Part shown: one piece after another, positions 6,579 to 14,228 of the stretch
How positions within the stretch are numbered: the stretch's first letter is position 1
Layout of the letters: the number at the start of each line of letters is the position of its first letter
From: an uncultured Clostridia bacterium
GTDB taxonomy: Bacteria > Bacillota > Clostridia > Christensenellales > Aristaeellaceae
DNA: 64,000 nt
Assembly (NCBI GenBank): GCA_934662505.1
Contig: CAKUKE010000013.1
Span: forward strand, 1-64,000
Direction: 5' to 3'
Position numbers and translations under genes: made by a program
The notes under the pieces: model-generated
Databases searched by the model: none
What the model saw: only the letters and a program-made list of their open reading frames with translations
Told to the model about the DNA's origin: nothing

Positions 6579-8243
6579 ATGAGCTGGTTTCTGATTTTAC
6601 TGCAGCTGATCCTGACGGTGGTGATGGGGGTATATTTCTGCACGCAGCTGCGCGCGCAGCAGCGGTCACAGCCGACGGGCAGACGGGACAGCGCCGTGGA
6701 AATGAGCAAACTGACCCGGATGCGGGCGGTCTCGCTCTCCCGTCCGCTGTGCGAAAACGTTCGTCCGACCCGTTTTGCGGACATCGTCGGGCAGGAGGAG
6801 GGCATCAAGTCTCTCAAGGCCATTCTGTGCGGCCCCAATCCGCAGCACGTCATCATTTACGGACCGCCCGGCATCGGCAAAACCTGCGCGGCGCGGCTGG
6901 CGCTGGAGGCGGCCAAGGAAAGCCCGGGCACGCCCTTTAAAAAAGACGCGCCCTTTATTGAAATGGATGCGACCTGCGTGCGGTTTGACGAACGCGCCAT
7001 TGCCGATCCCCTGATCGGCTCGGTGCATGACCCCATCTATCAGGGAGCAGGGCCTCTGGGGGTGTCCGGGGTGCCGCAGCCAAAACCCGGGGCAGTCAGC
7101 AGGGCTCACGGCGGGGTGCTGTTTCTGGACGAGATTGGCGAATTGCACCCGGTGCAGATGAACAAGCTGCTCAAGGTGCTGGAAGACAGAAAGGTGCAGT
7201 TTGAATCGGCCTATTATAACCCGGACGATCATGGGGTGCCCCGGTACATTCACGATATTTTTCAAAACGGCATGCCGGCGGATTTCCGACTGATCGGCGC
7301 CACCACGCGCCGCCCGGAGGAACTGCCGCCCGCGCTGCGCTCCCGGTGCATGGAGATTTACTTCCGGGGGCTTACGCAGGATGAGGTGACGCAGATCGCC
7401 TACCACGCGGCGGAAAAGGCGGGCTTCAAAATGAGCCGGGAGGTGGCGCGGCTGGCGGGACGGTTCGCCTGCTGCGGCCGGGATGCGGTCAACATGGTGC
7501 AGATGGCCTCGGGCGTAGCGCAGCTGGAGGGGCGGAAGAACATTCTGCCGGGGGATATGGAGTGGGTCGTGGAAAGCGGCCACTATCCGGAACGTCCCTG
7601 CGCTTCCGCCAGTCAGGAAAACCGGCTGGGCGCGGTGCACGGTCTGGCGGTTCAGGGCGCTACGGAGGGCGCGGTGATGGAGATTGAGGCGGTGCGGATG
7701 CCCGGCCGCGGACGGGTGCGGGTGACGGGCATTGTGGCGGAGGAGGAAATGGGGCAGGGCGGGGGACATACCCTGCGCCGGCCTTCTACTGCCAGCGCGT
7801 CCGTGGAAAATGTGACCACCTGTCTCAGACGGATGGGATATCTGGACGAGAAGACGGACGTACACATCAATTTTCCCGGGGGCATGCCGGTGGACGGCCC
7901 TTCCGCCGGGGTCGCCATGGCGGTGGCCGCGGTGAGCGCGCTGACGGGAGCGCCGGTGGACGGCGGTACGGCAGTGACGGGCGAGATCGGCGTGCAGGGG
8001 CAGGTGCGCCCGGTGGGCGGCGTGCCGGAAAAGGTGGAGGCAGCACGCCGCGCAGGGCTGGCGCGGGTCGTCATACCGTCCGAAAATGCGCAGGAACGGT
8101 TCAAAAATGCGGGCATCCGGGTCGTGACGGCGGACACGCTGGAGGAAGCGCTTTCGATGCTGCTGCTGCCCGCCGTGCCTACGGAGGACGTGGAGGAAAT
8201 GCCCGCGCCTGTGGGTGCGCCGCTGGCCGCGGCCGGAAAGTGA
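6579..8243 (+). CDS. lonB: Sporulation-type ATP-dependent protease LonB
   Basis: LonB is a membrane-linked Lon-family protease found in spore-forming Firmicutes; in Bacillus subtilis it is forespore-expressed. The 554-residue protein starts with a transmembrane helix (SWFLILLQLILTVVMGVYF), then an AAA+ domain with Walker A GPPGIGKT at residues 95-102 and a GVLFLDEIGEL Walker B. The Lon protease domain follows, with Ser442 (DGPSAG) and Lys485 (GVPEK). The 43-residue Ser-Lys spacing equals that of classical Lon. It lacks the LonA N-terminal domain, as expected. I placed the start at the ATG in front of the hydrophobic helix. It lies between clpX and lon, as in B. subtilis. Confidence 0.93.
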   Translation: MSWFLILLQLILTVVMGVYFCTQLRAQQRSQPTGRRDSAVEMSKLTRMRAVSLSRPLCENVRPTRFADIVGQEEGIKSLKAILCGPNPQHVIIYGPPGIGKTCAARLALEAAKESPGTPFKKDAPFIEMDATCVRFDERAIADPLIGSVHDPIYQGAGPLGVSGVPQPKPGAVSRAHGGVLFLDEIGELHPVQMNKLLKVLEDRKVQFESAYYNPDDHGVPRYIHDIFQNGMPADFRLIGATTRRPEELPPALRSRCMEIYFRGLTQDEVTQIAYHAAEKAGFKMSREVARLAGRFACCGRDAVNMVQMASGVAQLEGRKNILPGDMEWVVESGHYPERPCASASQENRLGAVHGLAVQGATEGAVMEIEAVRMPGRGRVRVTGIVAEEEMGQGGGHTLRRPSTASASVENVTTCLRRMGYLDEKTDVHINFPGGMPVDGPSAGVAMAVAAVSALTGAPVDGGTAVTGEIGVQGQVRPVGGVPEKVEAARRAGLARVVIPSENAQERFKNAGIRVVTADTLEEALSMLLLPAVPTEDVEEMPAPVGAPLAAAGK

Positions 8244-8253
8244 CCGGGAACGG

Positions 8254-8282
8254 TTGCAAATGACAGCAGAATCCTGTATAAT
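8254..8282 (+). promoter_or_regulatory. Sigma-A promoter of lon
   Basis: TTGCAA, a 17-base spacer and a perfect TATAAT lie about 55 bases upstream of the lon start. The leader then holds a small CAGCC-TTCG-GGCTG tetraloop hairpin at 8290-8303, ahead of the AAGGAGG ribosome site. Confidence 0.8.
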
Positions 8283-8337
8283 AATAAATCAGCCTTCGGG
8301 CTGAAAAAGGATCGTATCGCATATGCAAGGAGGCCTT

Positions 8338-10686
8338 ATGGCAAGGCGTAAAAAAGAAGAAATGATGCAGCTGCCCGTCATCCCGCTGCGGGGTCTGATG
8401 GTTTTTCCCCACATGGTGCTGCATTTTGATGTGGGGCGCGCCCGGTCGGTGGCTGCGCTGGAGGCGGCCATGCTGGAGGGGCAGAAAGTGTTTCTGGTCG
8501 CCCAGAAGGACGGGGATGCGGAAGAGCCCGGGCTGGACGACCTGTGCAGGGTCGGCACGGTGGCGCAGATCAAGCAGGTGCTGAACCTGCCCGGCGACAG
8601 CATCCGCGTGCTGGCGGAGGGGGAAAGCCGCGGCGCGCTGCGCACCCTGACGCAGGAGGATCCCTTCTGGCAGGCGCAGGTGGCCGTCTTCGCTGAAACT
8701 TCGCCGGATACGCCGGAGATCGCCGCCCTGACCCGTACGGCGCAGGAACTGTTCGAACAGTACGCCTCCGCCAGCGCCCGCGTGTCGCAGGAGACCATGC
8801 GGTCGGTGACGGAGAGCCGCCAGCCCGCCCAGCTGCCCGACATCATTGCCGCCAACGTGCTGACAAGGGTGGAGGACAGGCAGGCCATTCTGGACGCGGT
8901 GGATGTGGAAAAGCGGCTGGAGACCCTGTGCGCCATTCTGATGCGGGAAACGGAAATGGCCGCCATCGAAAAGCAGGTGCAGGCGCGCCTGAAAAAACAG
9001 ATTGATAAAAACCAGAAGGATTACTACCTTCGGGAGCAGATCAAGGCCATTCAGGAGGAACTGGGCGATAAGGAATCCACCGATGTGGAGGAGCTGCGTC
9101 AGAAAGCCCGGGAGACGGCGCTGAATGACGAGGCGCGGGAAAAGGTGGAAAAGGAGCTGGGACGCATTTCCCGCATGGCGCCCGGCACGCCGGAGATCGG
9201 CGTATCCCGCACCTGGGTGGAGTGGATCCTCGATTTGCCGTGGGGCAATTATACCACGGATAATCTGGATCTGAAGCGGGCGCGGCGCGTGCTGAACGAG
9301 GATCACTACGCCATGGAAAAGGTCAAGGAGCGGGTGATCGAATATCTGGCGGTGCGCCGCCTGAAGGAAAAGGCGGACGGCGAGGGACGGATGCGGGGTC
9401 CCATTCTCTGCTTTGTAGGCCCTCCCGGCGTGGGCAAGACCTCCATTGTGCGGGCAATCGCACGGGCGGTGGGGCGCAAATTCGTGCAGATGTCTCTGGG
9501 CGGCGTGCGGGATGAGGCGGAGATCCGCGGTCACCGGCGCACCTATGTGGGCGCGATCCCCGGACGGATCATTGCGGGCATGAAGCAGGCGGGCACCATG
9601 AACCCCCTGTTCCTGCTGGACGAAATCGACAAAATGAGCAGCGATTTCCGGGGTGACCCGGCCAGCGCCATGCTGGAGGTGCTGGATGGCGAGCAGAACG
9701 GCGCCTTCCGGGATCATTATCTGGAAGTGCCCTTCGACCTGTCCCGCGTCATGTTCATCACCACGGCCAATACGGTGGACACCATCCCCGGCCCGCTGCT
9801 GGATCGGATGGAGGTCATCGAGGTCCCCAGCTACACCGAGGAAGAAAAACTGCACATTGCCAAAAAACACCTGCTGCCCAAGCAGCTGCGGGAGCACGGT
9901 CTGCCGGATAAGAGCGTGAAAATGTCCGACGCGGTCATGAAACAGCTGATCGAAAACTATACCCGGGAGGCCGGCGTGCGGCAGCTGGAGCGCACGGTGG
10001 CGCGGGTGGTGCGCAAGGCGGCTGTGGACATGCTGGACGAGGGCGTGGACACGGTGACGGTCACGGCGGCGCGGCTGACGGATTATCTGGGCGCGGCCCG
10101 TTTCCTGCGGGAAGCTCCGGAAAAAGCGCCTCAGGTGGGCGTGGTCAACGGGCTGGCCTACACCACCGTGGGCGGCGAGACGCTGGCAGTGGAGTGCAGC
10201 GTGATGCCCGGCACTGGTCAGACGCAGCTGACGGGTCAGCTGGGCGACGTGATGAAGGAAAGCGCCCGGGCGGCGCAGTCCTGGGTGCGCGCCCACGCGG
10301 CCGCGTACGGCATTGACCCGGATTTTTACAAAAATGTGGACATTCACATTCACGTGCCCGAGGGTGCGGTGCCCAAGGACGGCCCTTCCGCCGGCGTGAC
10401 CATGGTCAGCGCGCTGGTATCGGCGCTGTCCGGCCGGCCTGCACGGCAGGACGTGGCCATGACGGGCGAGGTGACGCTGCGGGGCAGGGTGCTGCCCATC
10501 GGCGGTGTGAAGGAAAAGCTGCTGGCTGCGTACCGGGCAGGGTTCAAGGTCATCGTGATGCCCCGTGAAAACGGAAAGGATCTGGAGGACGTGCCCGAGC
10601 ATGTGCGCAGAGGCTTTGACATCCGCTTTGCCGACACGGTGGAGGATGTGCTGAGCGTGGTGCTTTTGCCTGAAAACAAAGGATGA
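8338..10686 (+). CDS. lon: ATP-dependent protease Lon (LonA)
   Basis: Lon degrades misfolded and regulatory proteins in the cytosol. The 782-residue protein has the LonA N-terminal substrate domain (LPVIPLRGLMVFPHM at the start), a coiled region, an AAA+ domain with Walker A GPPGVGKT at 361-368 and a PLFLLDEIDKM Walker B, and the protease domain with Ser684 (DGPSAG) and Lys727 (GVKEK), 43 residues apart. The start at 8338 follows AAGGAGG; an ATG five codons earlier overlaps that site. Its promoter is just upstream, and ysxC follows after 13 bases, the usual Firmicute pairing. Confidence 0.97.
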   Translation: MARRKKEEMMQLPVIPLRGLMVFPHMVLHFDVGRARSVAALEAAMLEGQKVFLVAQKDGDAEEPGLDDLCRVGTVAQIKQVLNLPGDSIRVLAEGESRGALRTLTQEDPFWQAQVAVFAETSPDTPEIAALTRTAQELFEQYASASARVSQETMRSVTESRQPAQLPDIIAANVLTRVEDRQAILDAVDVEKRLETLCAILMRETEMAAIEKQVQARLKKQIDKNQKDYYLREQIKAIQEELGDKESTDVEELRQKARETALNDEAREKVEKELGRISRMAPGTPEIGVSRTWVEWILDLPWGNYTTDNLDLKRARRVLNEDHYAMEKVKERVIEYLAVRRLKEKADGEGRMRGPILCFVGPPGVGKTSIVRAIARAVGRKFVQMSLGGVRDEAEIRGHRRTYVGAIPGRIIAGMKQAGTMNPLFLLDEIDKMSSDFRGDPASAMLEVLDGEQNGAFRDHYLEVPFDLSRVMFITTANTVDTIPGPLLDRMEVIEVPSYTEEEKLHIAKKHLLPKQLREHGLPDKSVKMSDAVMKQLIENYTREAGVRQLERTVARVVRKAAVDMLDEGVDTVTVTAARLTDYLGAARFLREAPEKAPQVGVVNGLAYTTVGGETLAVECSVMPGTGQTQLTGQLGDVMKESARAAQSWVRAHAAAYGIDPDFYKNVDIHIHVPEGAVPKDGPSAGVTMVSALVSALSGRPARQDVAMTGEVTLRGRVLPIGGVKEKLLAAYRAGFKVIVMPRENGKDLEDVPEHVRRGFDIRFADTVEDVLSVVLLPENKG

Positions 10687-10699
10687 AACGAGGTGTCCC

Positions 10700-11317
10700 A
10701 TGGAAATCACGACCGCGGAATTTATCACATCCATGAGCCGCTATGCCGCGCCGGAAGAAAGCCTGCCGCAGATCGCCGTGGCGGGACGGAGCAACGTGGG
10801 CAAAAGTTCGCTGATCAACAAACTGTGCCGCCGCAACAAACTGGCGCGCACCAGCGCGACCCCCGGCAAGACCCGGCTGATCAATCTGTTTTGCCTGAAC
10901 GGTTCGTTTTATCTGGTCGACCTGCCCGGCTACGGCTTTGCCAAGGTGGACAAGCAGGAAAAGCTGCGGTGGGGTGAAATGATGGAGGAGTATTTTTCCT
11001 CTACCCGGCACCTGCGCCTGACCCTGCATCTGGTGGACATCCGGCATGAGCCGACGCAGGACGACGTGCAGATGAACGCCTACCTGCGGGCGCACAATAT
11101 CCCCTTTCTGGTGGTCTGCACCAAGGCGGACAAGATCAGCCGGGGCGCCCGGATGAAGTATCTGGCGCCTATCTGCCGCGCACTGCAGGTGCAGCCCTGG
11201 CAGGTGCTGTGCTTTTCTTCAGAAACAGGGGACGGCCGGGAGCAGCTGCTCGCCGCGCTGGCGCAGGCGCTGGAAGCGGAACCGGCGGAAGCTGCGGAAC
11301 CGCAGGGGGCAGAGTGA
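10700..11317 (+). CDS. ysxC: Ribosome biogenesis GTPase YsxC/EngB
   Basis: YsxC (EngB, YihA) is a small essential GTPase needed for assembly of the large ribosomal subunit. G-protein motifs are visible in order: G1 GRSNVGKSS (about residue 30), the G2 region with TSATPGKT, G3 DLPGYG, and G4 TKAD followed by a serine-rich FSSETG that serves as G5. The 205 residues include a short Ala/Glu-rich tail. It is transcribed with lon and is followed about 115 bases on by a strong terminator. Confidence 0.95.
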   Translation: MEITTAEFITSMSRYAAPEESLPQIAVAGRSNVGKSSLINKLCRRNKLARTSATPGKTRLINLFCLNGSFYLVDLPGYGFAKVDKQEKLRWGEMMEEYFSSTRHLRLTLHLVDIRHEPTQDDVQMNAYLRAHNIPFLVVCTKADKISRGARMKYLAPICRALQVQPWQVLCFSSETGDGREQLLAALAQALEAEPAEAAEPQGAE

Positions 11318-11433
11318 ACGCAACACGCCTGCGGCGCGGGCAAGCGCATTCGGCACGGGCGGTTCCATGCCTTCAGCACAGAGAAGGGCGGCCGTCTTTT
11401 GTGAACAAAGGGTCTGCATGCTTTCAAGAGACA

Positions 11434-11459
11434 AAGAAGGGCGGCGCCCTTCTTTTTTT
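11434..11459 (+). terminator. Strong terminator after ysxC
   Basis: AAGAAGGGC and GCCCTTCTT form a perfect 9-bp stem with a three-base loop, followed by TTTTT. The preceding 115 bases contain a related AGAAGGGCGGC copy but nothing coding that I can support. Confidence 0.9.
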
Positions 11460-11538
11460 GCACCCTCTCCGGATGGCGGCATAGACTGGTGGTGTGGACG
11501 GTCAAGCGTTCGCATAAACCGGGAAAGGGGGAGAAAAC

Positions 11539-11760
11539 ATGAGCGAACAGATGATGGAACAGGTGCGCATGCCTGCCAGAGAAGCGGCAAACCGGCTGAG
11601 CGACGCCCTGCGCCGGGCATTGGATATGCGCTTTTTGACCCTGCGTCCCGCTGTGGCGGGCGGCATCACGGAGGCCGCGCCGGAGAGGAAAACGCCTACA
11701 TACCGTATCCCGGGCAATCAGCTTGCAGCCCTGCATCAGGTGCAGCTGAACCGGAGATAA
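11539..11760 (+). CDS. Small hypothetical protein (73 residues)
   Basis: The frame opens at an ATG eight bases behind GGGGGAG and is bracketed by terminators on both sides, which argues for an independent small gene. The N-terminal half (EQMMEQVRMPAREAANRL and following) could form an amphipathic helix; the rest is basic and proline-containing. There is no signal peptide, membrane span or cysteine pair, and I do not recognise the family. A weak TTGCAC / TAGACT promoter with an 18-base spacer lies at 11458-11487. Confidence 0.6.
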   Translation: MSEQMMEQVRMPAREAANRLSDALRRALDMRFLTLRPAVAGGITEAAPERKTPTYRIPGNQLAALHQVQLNRR

Positions 11761-11768
11761 GGCAAAAG

Positions 11769-11804
11769 GAGCGCCGGACGTGATGCCGGCGCTCTGCGTT
11801 TTTT
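11769..11804. terminator. Bidirectional terminator
   Basis: GAGCGCCGG and CCGGCGCTC form a perfect 9-bp stem around an eight-base loop, with TTTTTT shortly after on the plus strand and CTTTT on the minus strand. It separates the small plus-strand gene from the convergent CAP-domain gene. Confidence 0.85.
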
Positions 11805-11826
11805 CAGTTTTGCGACGGTCGGCGGT

Positions 11827-12537
11827 TTAACGGACGAACAGCTGTGTGACGTACACGTATCCGTTATCATCCACCCATACGCCGATGCCGACCTTCTGCC
11901 ACTGGGCGCCCAGAATGTTGGTTCGGTGGCCGTCGCTGGATATGAAGGCGGCCTGCGCTTTTTCCACCGTGGCATGGTGCGCGATGTTTTCACCCACGCT
12001 GACGAACGCATAGCCGTTGGCGCGGAGCATGTCCGCAGCGCGTCCCAGTGTGGGGGAATGATGGGCGAAATAATGGTTGTCGTTCATGTCCCTGGACTTC
12101 ATCCGTGCCAGTGCGGACAGGGCGGGATCGGCGGTCAGCGCCGGCAGATTGTGCGCCGCCCGATCCTGATTCAGCAAATTCAATGCTTTTTGCTCTTGCG
12201 CAACGTATGATTCCGTAGTATAATGCCCAGTGCTTTCGGGTGTGGACGCAGGCGTCCTGACAGGCGCGGCGGTCGCGGTGCACCCGGACGTGCCCGGGCA
12301 GGGTGTGGCAGCGGGCTGGGCTGTGGCAGCCGGAATGGCGGTGTAGAACAGACTGGCGCACACGTCGCACGTCCGGCAGGAAGCGCCGTCCGCACAGATG
12401 CCGCATGCAAGAGGGCAGGAGACCGGAGCGCAGGGACGGCTGGTCGCCGTCGGCGAACAGGACTGCGCCAGACCGCTGCCTGTCAGCAGCGCGACGGTCA
12501 GGGTCAGACAGAGAGCAAAGGTGATTCTTTTCATCAT
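11827..12537 (-). CDS. Secreted CAP-domain (SCP/YkwD-like) protein with Cys-rich linker
   Basis: The first 26 residues are a signal peptide (MMKRITFALCLTLTVALLTG). A linker of about 80 residues follows, with eight or more cysteines in its first half and Ala/Thr/Pro-rich sequence after. The C-terminal CAP domain has the family landmarks: LNQDRAAHNLPAL, HYFAHHSP, SVGENIA, and a closing GVGVW-type strand (IGVWVDDNGYVYVTQLF). Bacterial YkwD-like proteins are secreted; their biochemical role is poorly known. Two adjacent ATGs (12537, 12534) follow GGAGG. The promoter holds a perfect inverted repeat. The Cys-rich linker is unusual for this family and suggests disulfides or metal binding outside the cell. 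Confidence 0.85.
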   Translation of the reverse strand: MMKRITFALCLTLTVALLTGSGLAQSCSPTATSRPCAPVSCPLACGICADGASCRTCDVCASLFYTAIPAATAQPAATPCPGTSGCTATAAPVRTPASTPESTGHYTTESYVAQEQKALNLLNQDRAAHNLPALTADPALSALARMKSRDMNDNHYFAHHSPTLGRAADMLRANGYAFVSVGENIAHHATVEKAQAAFISSDGHRTNILGAQWQKVGIGVWVDDNGYVYVTQLFVR

Positions 12538-12560
12538 TGGTTCCTCCATATTAAGCAAGT

Positions 12561-12606
12561 ATTACGATCGCAACAAAATCGTAATATATATACAAGAAAT
12601 TGTCAA
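12561..12606 (-). promoter_or_regulatory. Promoter with overlapping inverted repeat for the CAP gene
   Basis: On the minus strand, TTGACA (12601-12606) and TACGAT (12578-12583) are 17 bases apart. ATTACGAT (12561-12568) and ATCGTAAT (12578-12585) are a perfect 8-bp inverted repeat with a nine-base centre. One half-site covers the -10 box and the repeat spans the expected start site, as a repressor operator would. Confidence 0.6.
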
Positions 12607-12664
12607 ATAAATTGGAAAAAGGCTGGAAAGGCTTTTTTTCCCAAATAGGGGAGGTCGGTTTTTG

Positions 12665-13054
12665 ATGGCGCTGATGAAATGCCCTCGCTGCGAACTGAAC
12701 TACATTCAGGAGGGCGAGGGGTACTGCAAGATCTGCAAACGTGAAATGAAGGGCGAAAAGCCCCGCGAGGAGATAGAAATGTGCACGATCTGCAACGAGC
12801 ATCCCGTGATGCCCGGCAAGGATGTGTGCGTGTTCTGCTATAAGGAAATGGAAAAACGGGAGGAAGAGCCCGAAGCGCAGGAACGCATTTCCGTGGATGT
12901 GGGGATCGACCCGGTAAGCACCATGGAGGAGATCGTTCCGGATCTGGGCGACGATATCCCCAACCGGGAATACCATGAGATCGAAACGGATCTTTCTCTG
13001 GACGCGATGGGCGACGAGGAAGCGGAAGACGACGGCGATGAAGACGAAGAGTGA
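12665..13054 (+). CDS. Zinc-ribbon protein with acidic tail
   Basis: The N-terminal 65 residues carry four CxxC knuckles (CPRC, CKIC, CTIC, CVFC), enough for two tetra-cysteine zinc sites. The C-terminal half is strongly acidic, ending EEAEDDGDEDEE. GGGGAGGT lies upstream of the ATG at 12665; an ATG three codons later is an alternative start. The gene ends three bases before the metallophosphoesterase start, so the pair is an operon. The layout suggests a small nucleic-acid- or protein-binding adaptor; no named family was recognised. Confidence 0.8.
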   Translation: MALMKCPRCELNYIQEGEGYCKICKREMKGEKPREEIEMCTICNEHPVMPGKDVCVFCYKEMEKREEEPEAQERISVDVGIDPVSTMEEIVPDLGDDIPNREYHEIETDLSLDAMGDEEAEDDGDEDEE

Positions 13055-13057
13055 AGC

Positions 13058-13780
13058 ATGAAGATATATGCCATCGGTGATCTGCACCTGCCGGGCGGGG
13101 ATGAAAAGCCCATGAGCGTGTTCGGCGCGCATTGGGAGGGGCATTTTGAAAAAATCTGCGCCGACTGGCGGCGGCAGGTGACCGAGGGAGACGTTGTGCT
13201 TCTGCCGGGCGACCTGAGCTGGGCGATGCAGGTGGAGCAGGCGCTGCCCGACCTGAACGCCGTGGGCGCGCTGCCGGGGCGGAAAATCATCCTGCGGGGA
13301 AATCATGATTACTGGTGGTGCGGCATCACCCGGCTGCGGGAAATGCTGCCCGCGGGCATGTACGCGCTGCAGAACGACGCCATGCTGCTGGACGGGGTAG
13401 CCTTCTGCGGCTCGCGGGGATGGGCGATCCCTGATCCGGGAGATGCGGAAAATGAAAAGATTTATGCGCGCGAACTGATCCGGCTGAAAATGTCGCTGGA
13501 GCAGGCGGCACGGCTGGGCGCGGCGCGGACGGTGGCCATGATGCACTATCCGCCCCTGAACGAACGCCACGGCGATACGCCTGTGTCTCAGCTGCTGGAG
13601 GCGTACGGGGTGTCGGACGTGGTGTACGGTCATCTCCATGGCCCGTCGCTCAAGGGCGCCTTTACCGGAGAAAGAAAGGGGATCCGCTACTATTGCGTGT
13701 CCTGCGACGGGCTGGGTTTCCGCCTTCGCCAGCTGGCAGAAATATCGGATAAAACTGGAAAAGTGGAGACTAAAGCCTGA
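13058..13780 (+). CDS. Calcineurin-like metallophosphoesterase
   Basis: The 240-residue protein has the five metal-binding motifs of the family in order: GDLHL, GDLSW, GNHDYWW, MHYPP and YGHLHG. These bind two metal ions and hydrolyse phosphodiester or phosphomonoester bonds. It has no signal peptide and is probably cytosolic. It resembles uncharacterised serine/threonine-phosphatase-like proteins of Clostridia; the substrate is unknown. It is translationally close-packed with the zinc-ribbon gene and followed by two tandem terminators. Confidence 0.92.
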   Translation: MKIYAIGDLHLPGGDEKPMSVFGAHWEGHFEKICADWRRQVTEGDVVLLPGDLSWAMQVEQALPDLNAVGALPGRKIILRGNHDYWWCGITRLREMLPAGMYALQNDAMLLDGVAFCGSRGWAIPDPGDAENEKIYARELIRLKMSLEQAARLGAARTVAMMHYPPLNERHGDTPVSQLLEAYGVSDVVYGHLHGPSLKGAFTGERKGIRYYCVSCDGLGFRLRQLAEISDKTGKVETKA

Positions 13781-13814
13781 TACGAAAGGGTAAAATGGAT
13801 AACATACCCATACG

Positions 13815-13837
13815 GACGCTTAAAAAAGCGTCTTTTT
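13815..13837 (+). terminator. Terminator 1 after the metallophosphoesterase
   Basis: GACGCTT and AAGCGTC form a 7-bp stem with an AAAA loop followed by TTTTT. Confidence 0.8.
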
Positions 13838-13876
13838 GATTATAAAGTGGTTTTTATATGCCGGGTTGTGGCGAGA

Positions 13877-13907
13877 CGGCGTTTCAAGGGATGGAACGCC
13901 GTTTTTT
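13877..13907 (+). terminator. Terminator 2, tandem with the previous one
   Basis: CGGCGTTTC and GGAACGCCG form a 9-bp stem with one G-U pair, followed by TTTTTT. Two tandem terminators insulate the dcw cluster from upstream transcription. Confidence 0.85.
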
Positions 13908-14147
13908 GTTTTGCAGCGGAAGAAACAGCCGAAGAAAAAAGACATAAATATGAAGTATATTTTCATCATGGTGAACAAAAAAAGAATGCGAAAGTCATGC
14001 AAAATGACTGTTTTGCGTGCTGAGTAAGCAGAAGATCGGCTGTATTGAAAAGAGAATAAGGGAACGGGCGTTTCTGAAAAAGAATGAATATGACGAAAAT
14101 GTTACAAAAGAAAGCCCCAAAGGGATACCGTCCTTTGGGAAGGACGC

Positions 14148-14225
14148 TTGCAAATTGCGTTGGAGTGTCATAAAATGGTGTCCGAAAGGCATGAAGTGGT
14201 GAATTTGTGGCGATAGAGGGTGGAG
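14148..14225 (+). promoter_or_regulatory. mraZ (dcw) promoter with TGGNG repeats
   Basis: TTGCAA and TAAAAT are 17 bases apart (14148-14176). GTGGTG (14196), GTGGCG (14207) and GTGGAG (14220) recur at 11 and 13 bases downstream, with weaker ATGGTG and TTGGAG copies at 14175 and 14160. MraZ proteins are known to autoregulate by binding several short direct repeats in their own promoter, so these are candidate MraZ sites. The last repeat overlaps the ribosome-binding region. Confidence 0.55.
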
Positions 14226-14228
14226 AAC

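Larger units (their letters stand above)
13781..14228 (+). other. Metallophosphoesterase-mraZ intergenic region
   Basis: This 448-base gap holds two tandem terminators, an AT-rich stretch (about 13910-14110) in which I see no gene, an 8-bp perfect inverted repeat CCCAAAGG/CCTTTGGG (14116-14139), the mraZ promoter and a set of TGGNG repeats before the mraZ start. The palindrome lies eight bases upstream of the -35 box and could be an upstream operator. Confidence 0.6.

Noticed and set aside
8179..10734. Long minus-strand frame antisense to lon
   Set aside because: The plus strand encodes an intact Lon with correct active-site spacing.
13910..14110. Small gene in the AT-rich stretch before mraZ
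   Set aside because: Short frames exist but none has a ribosome site or plausible protein composition.
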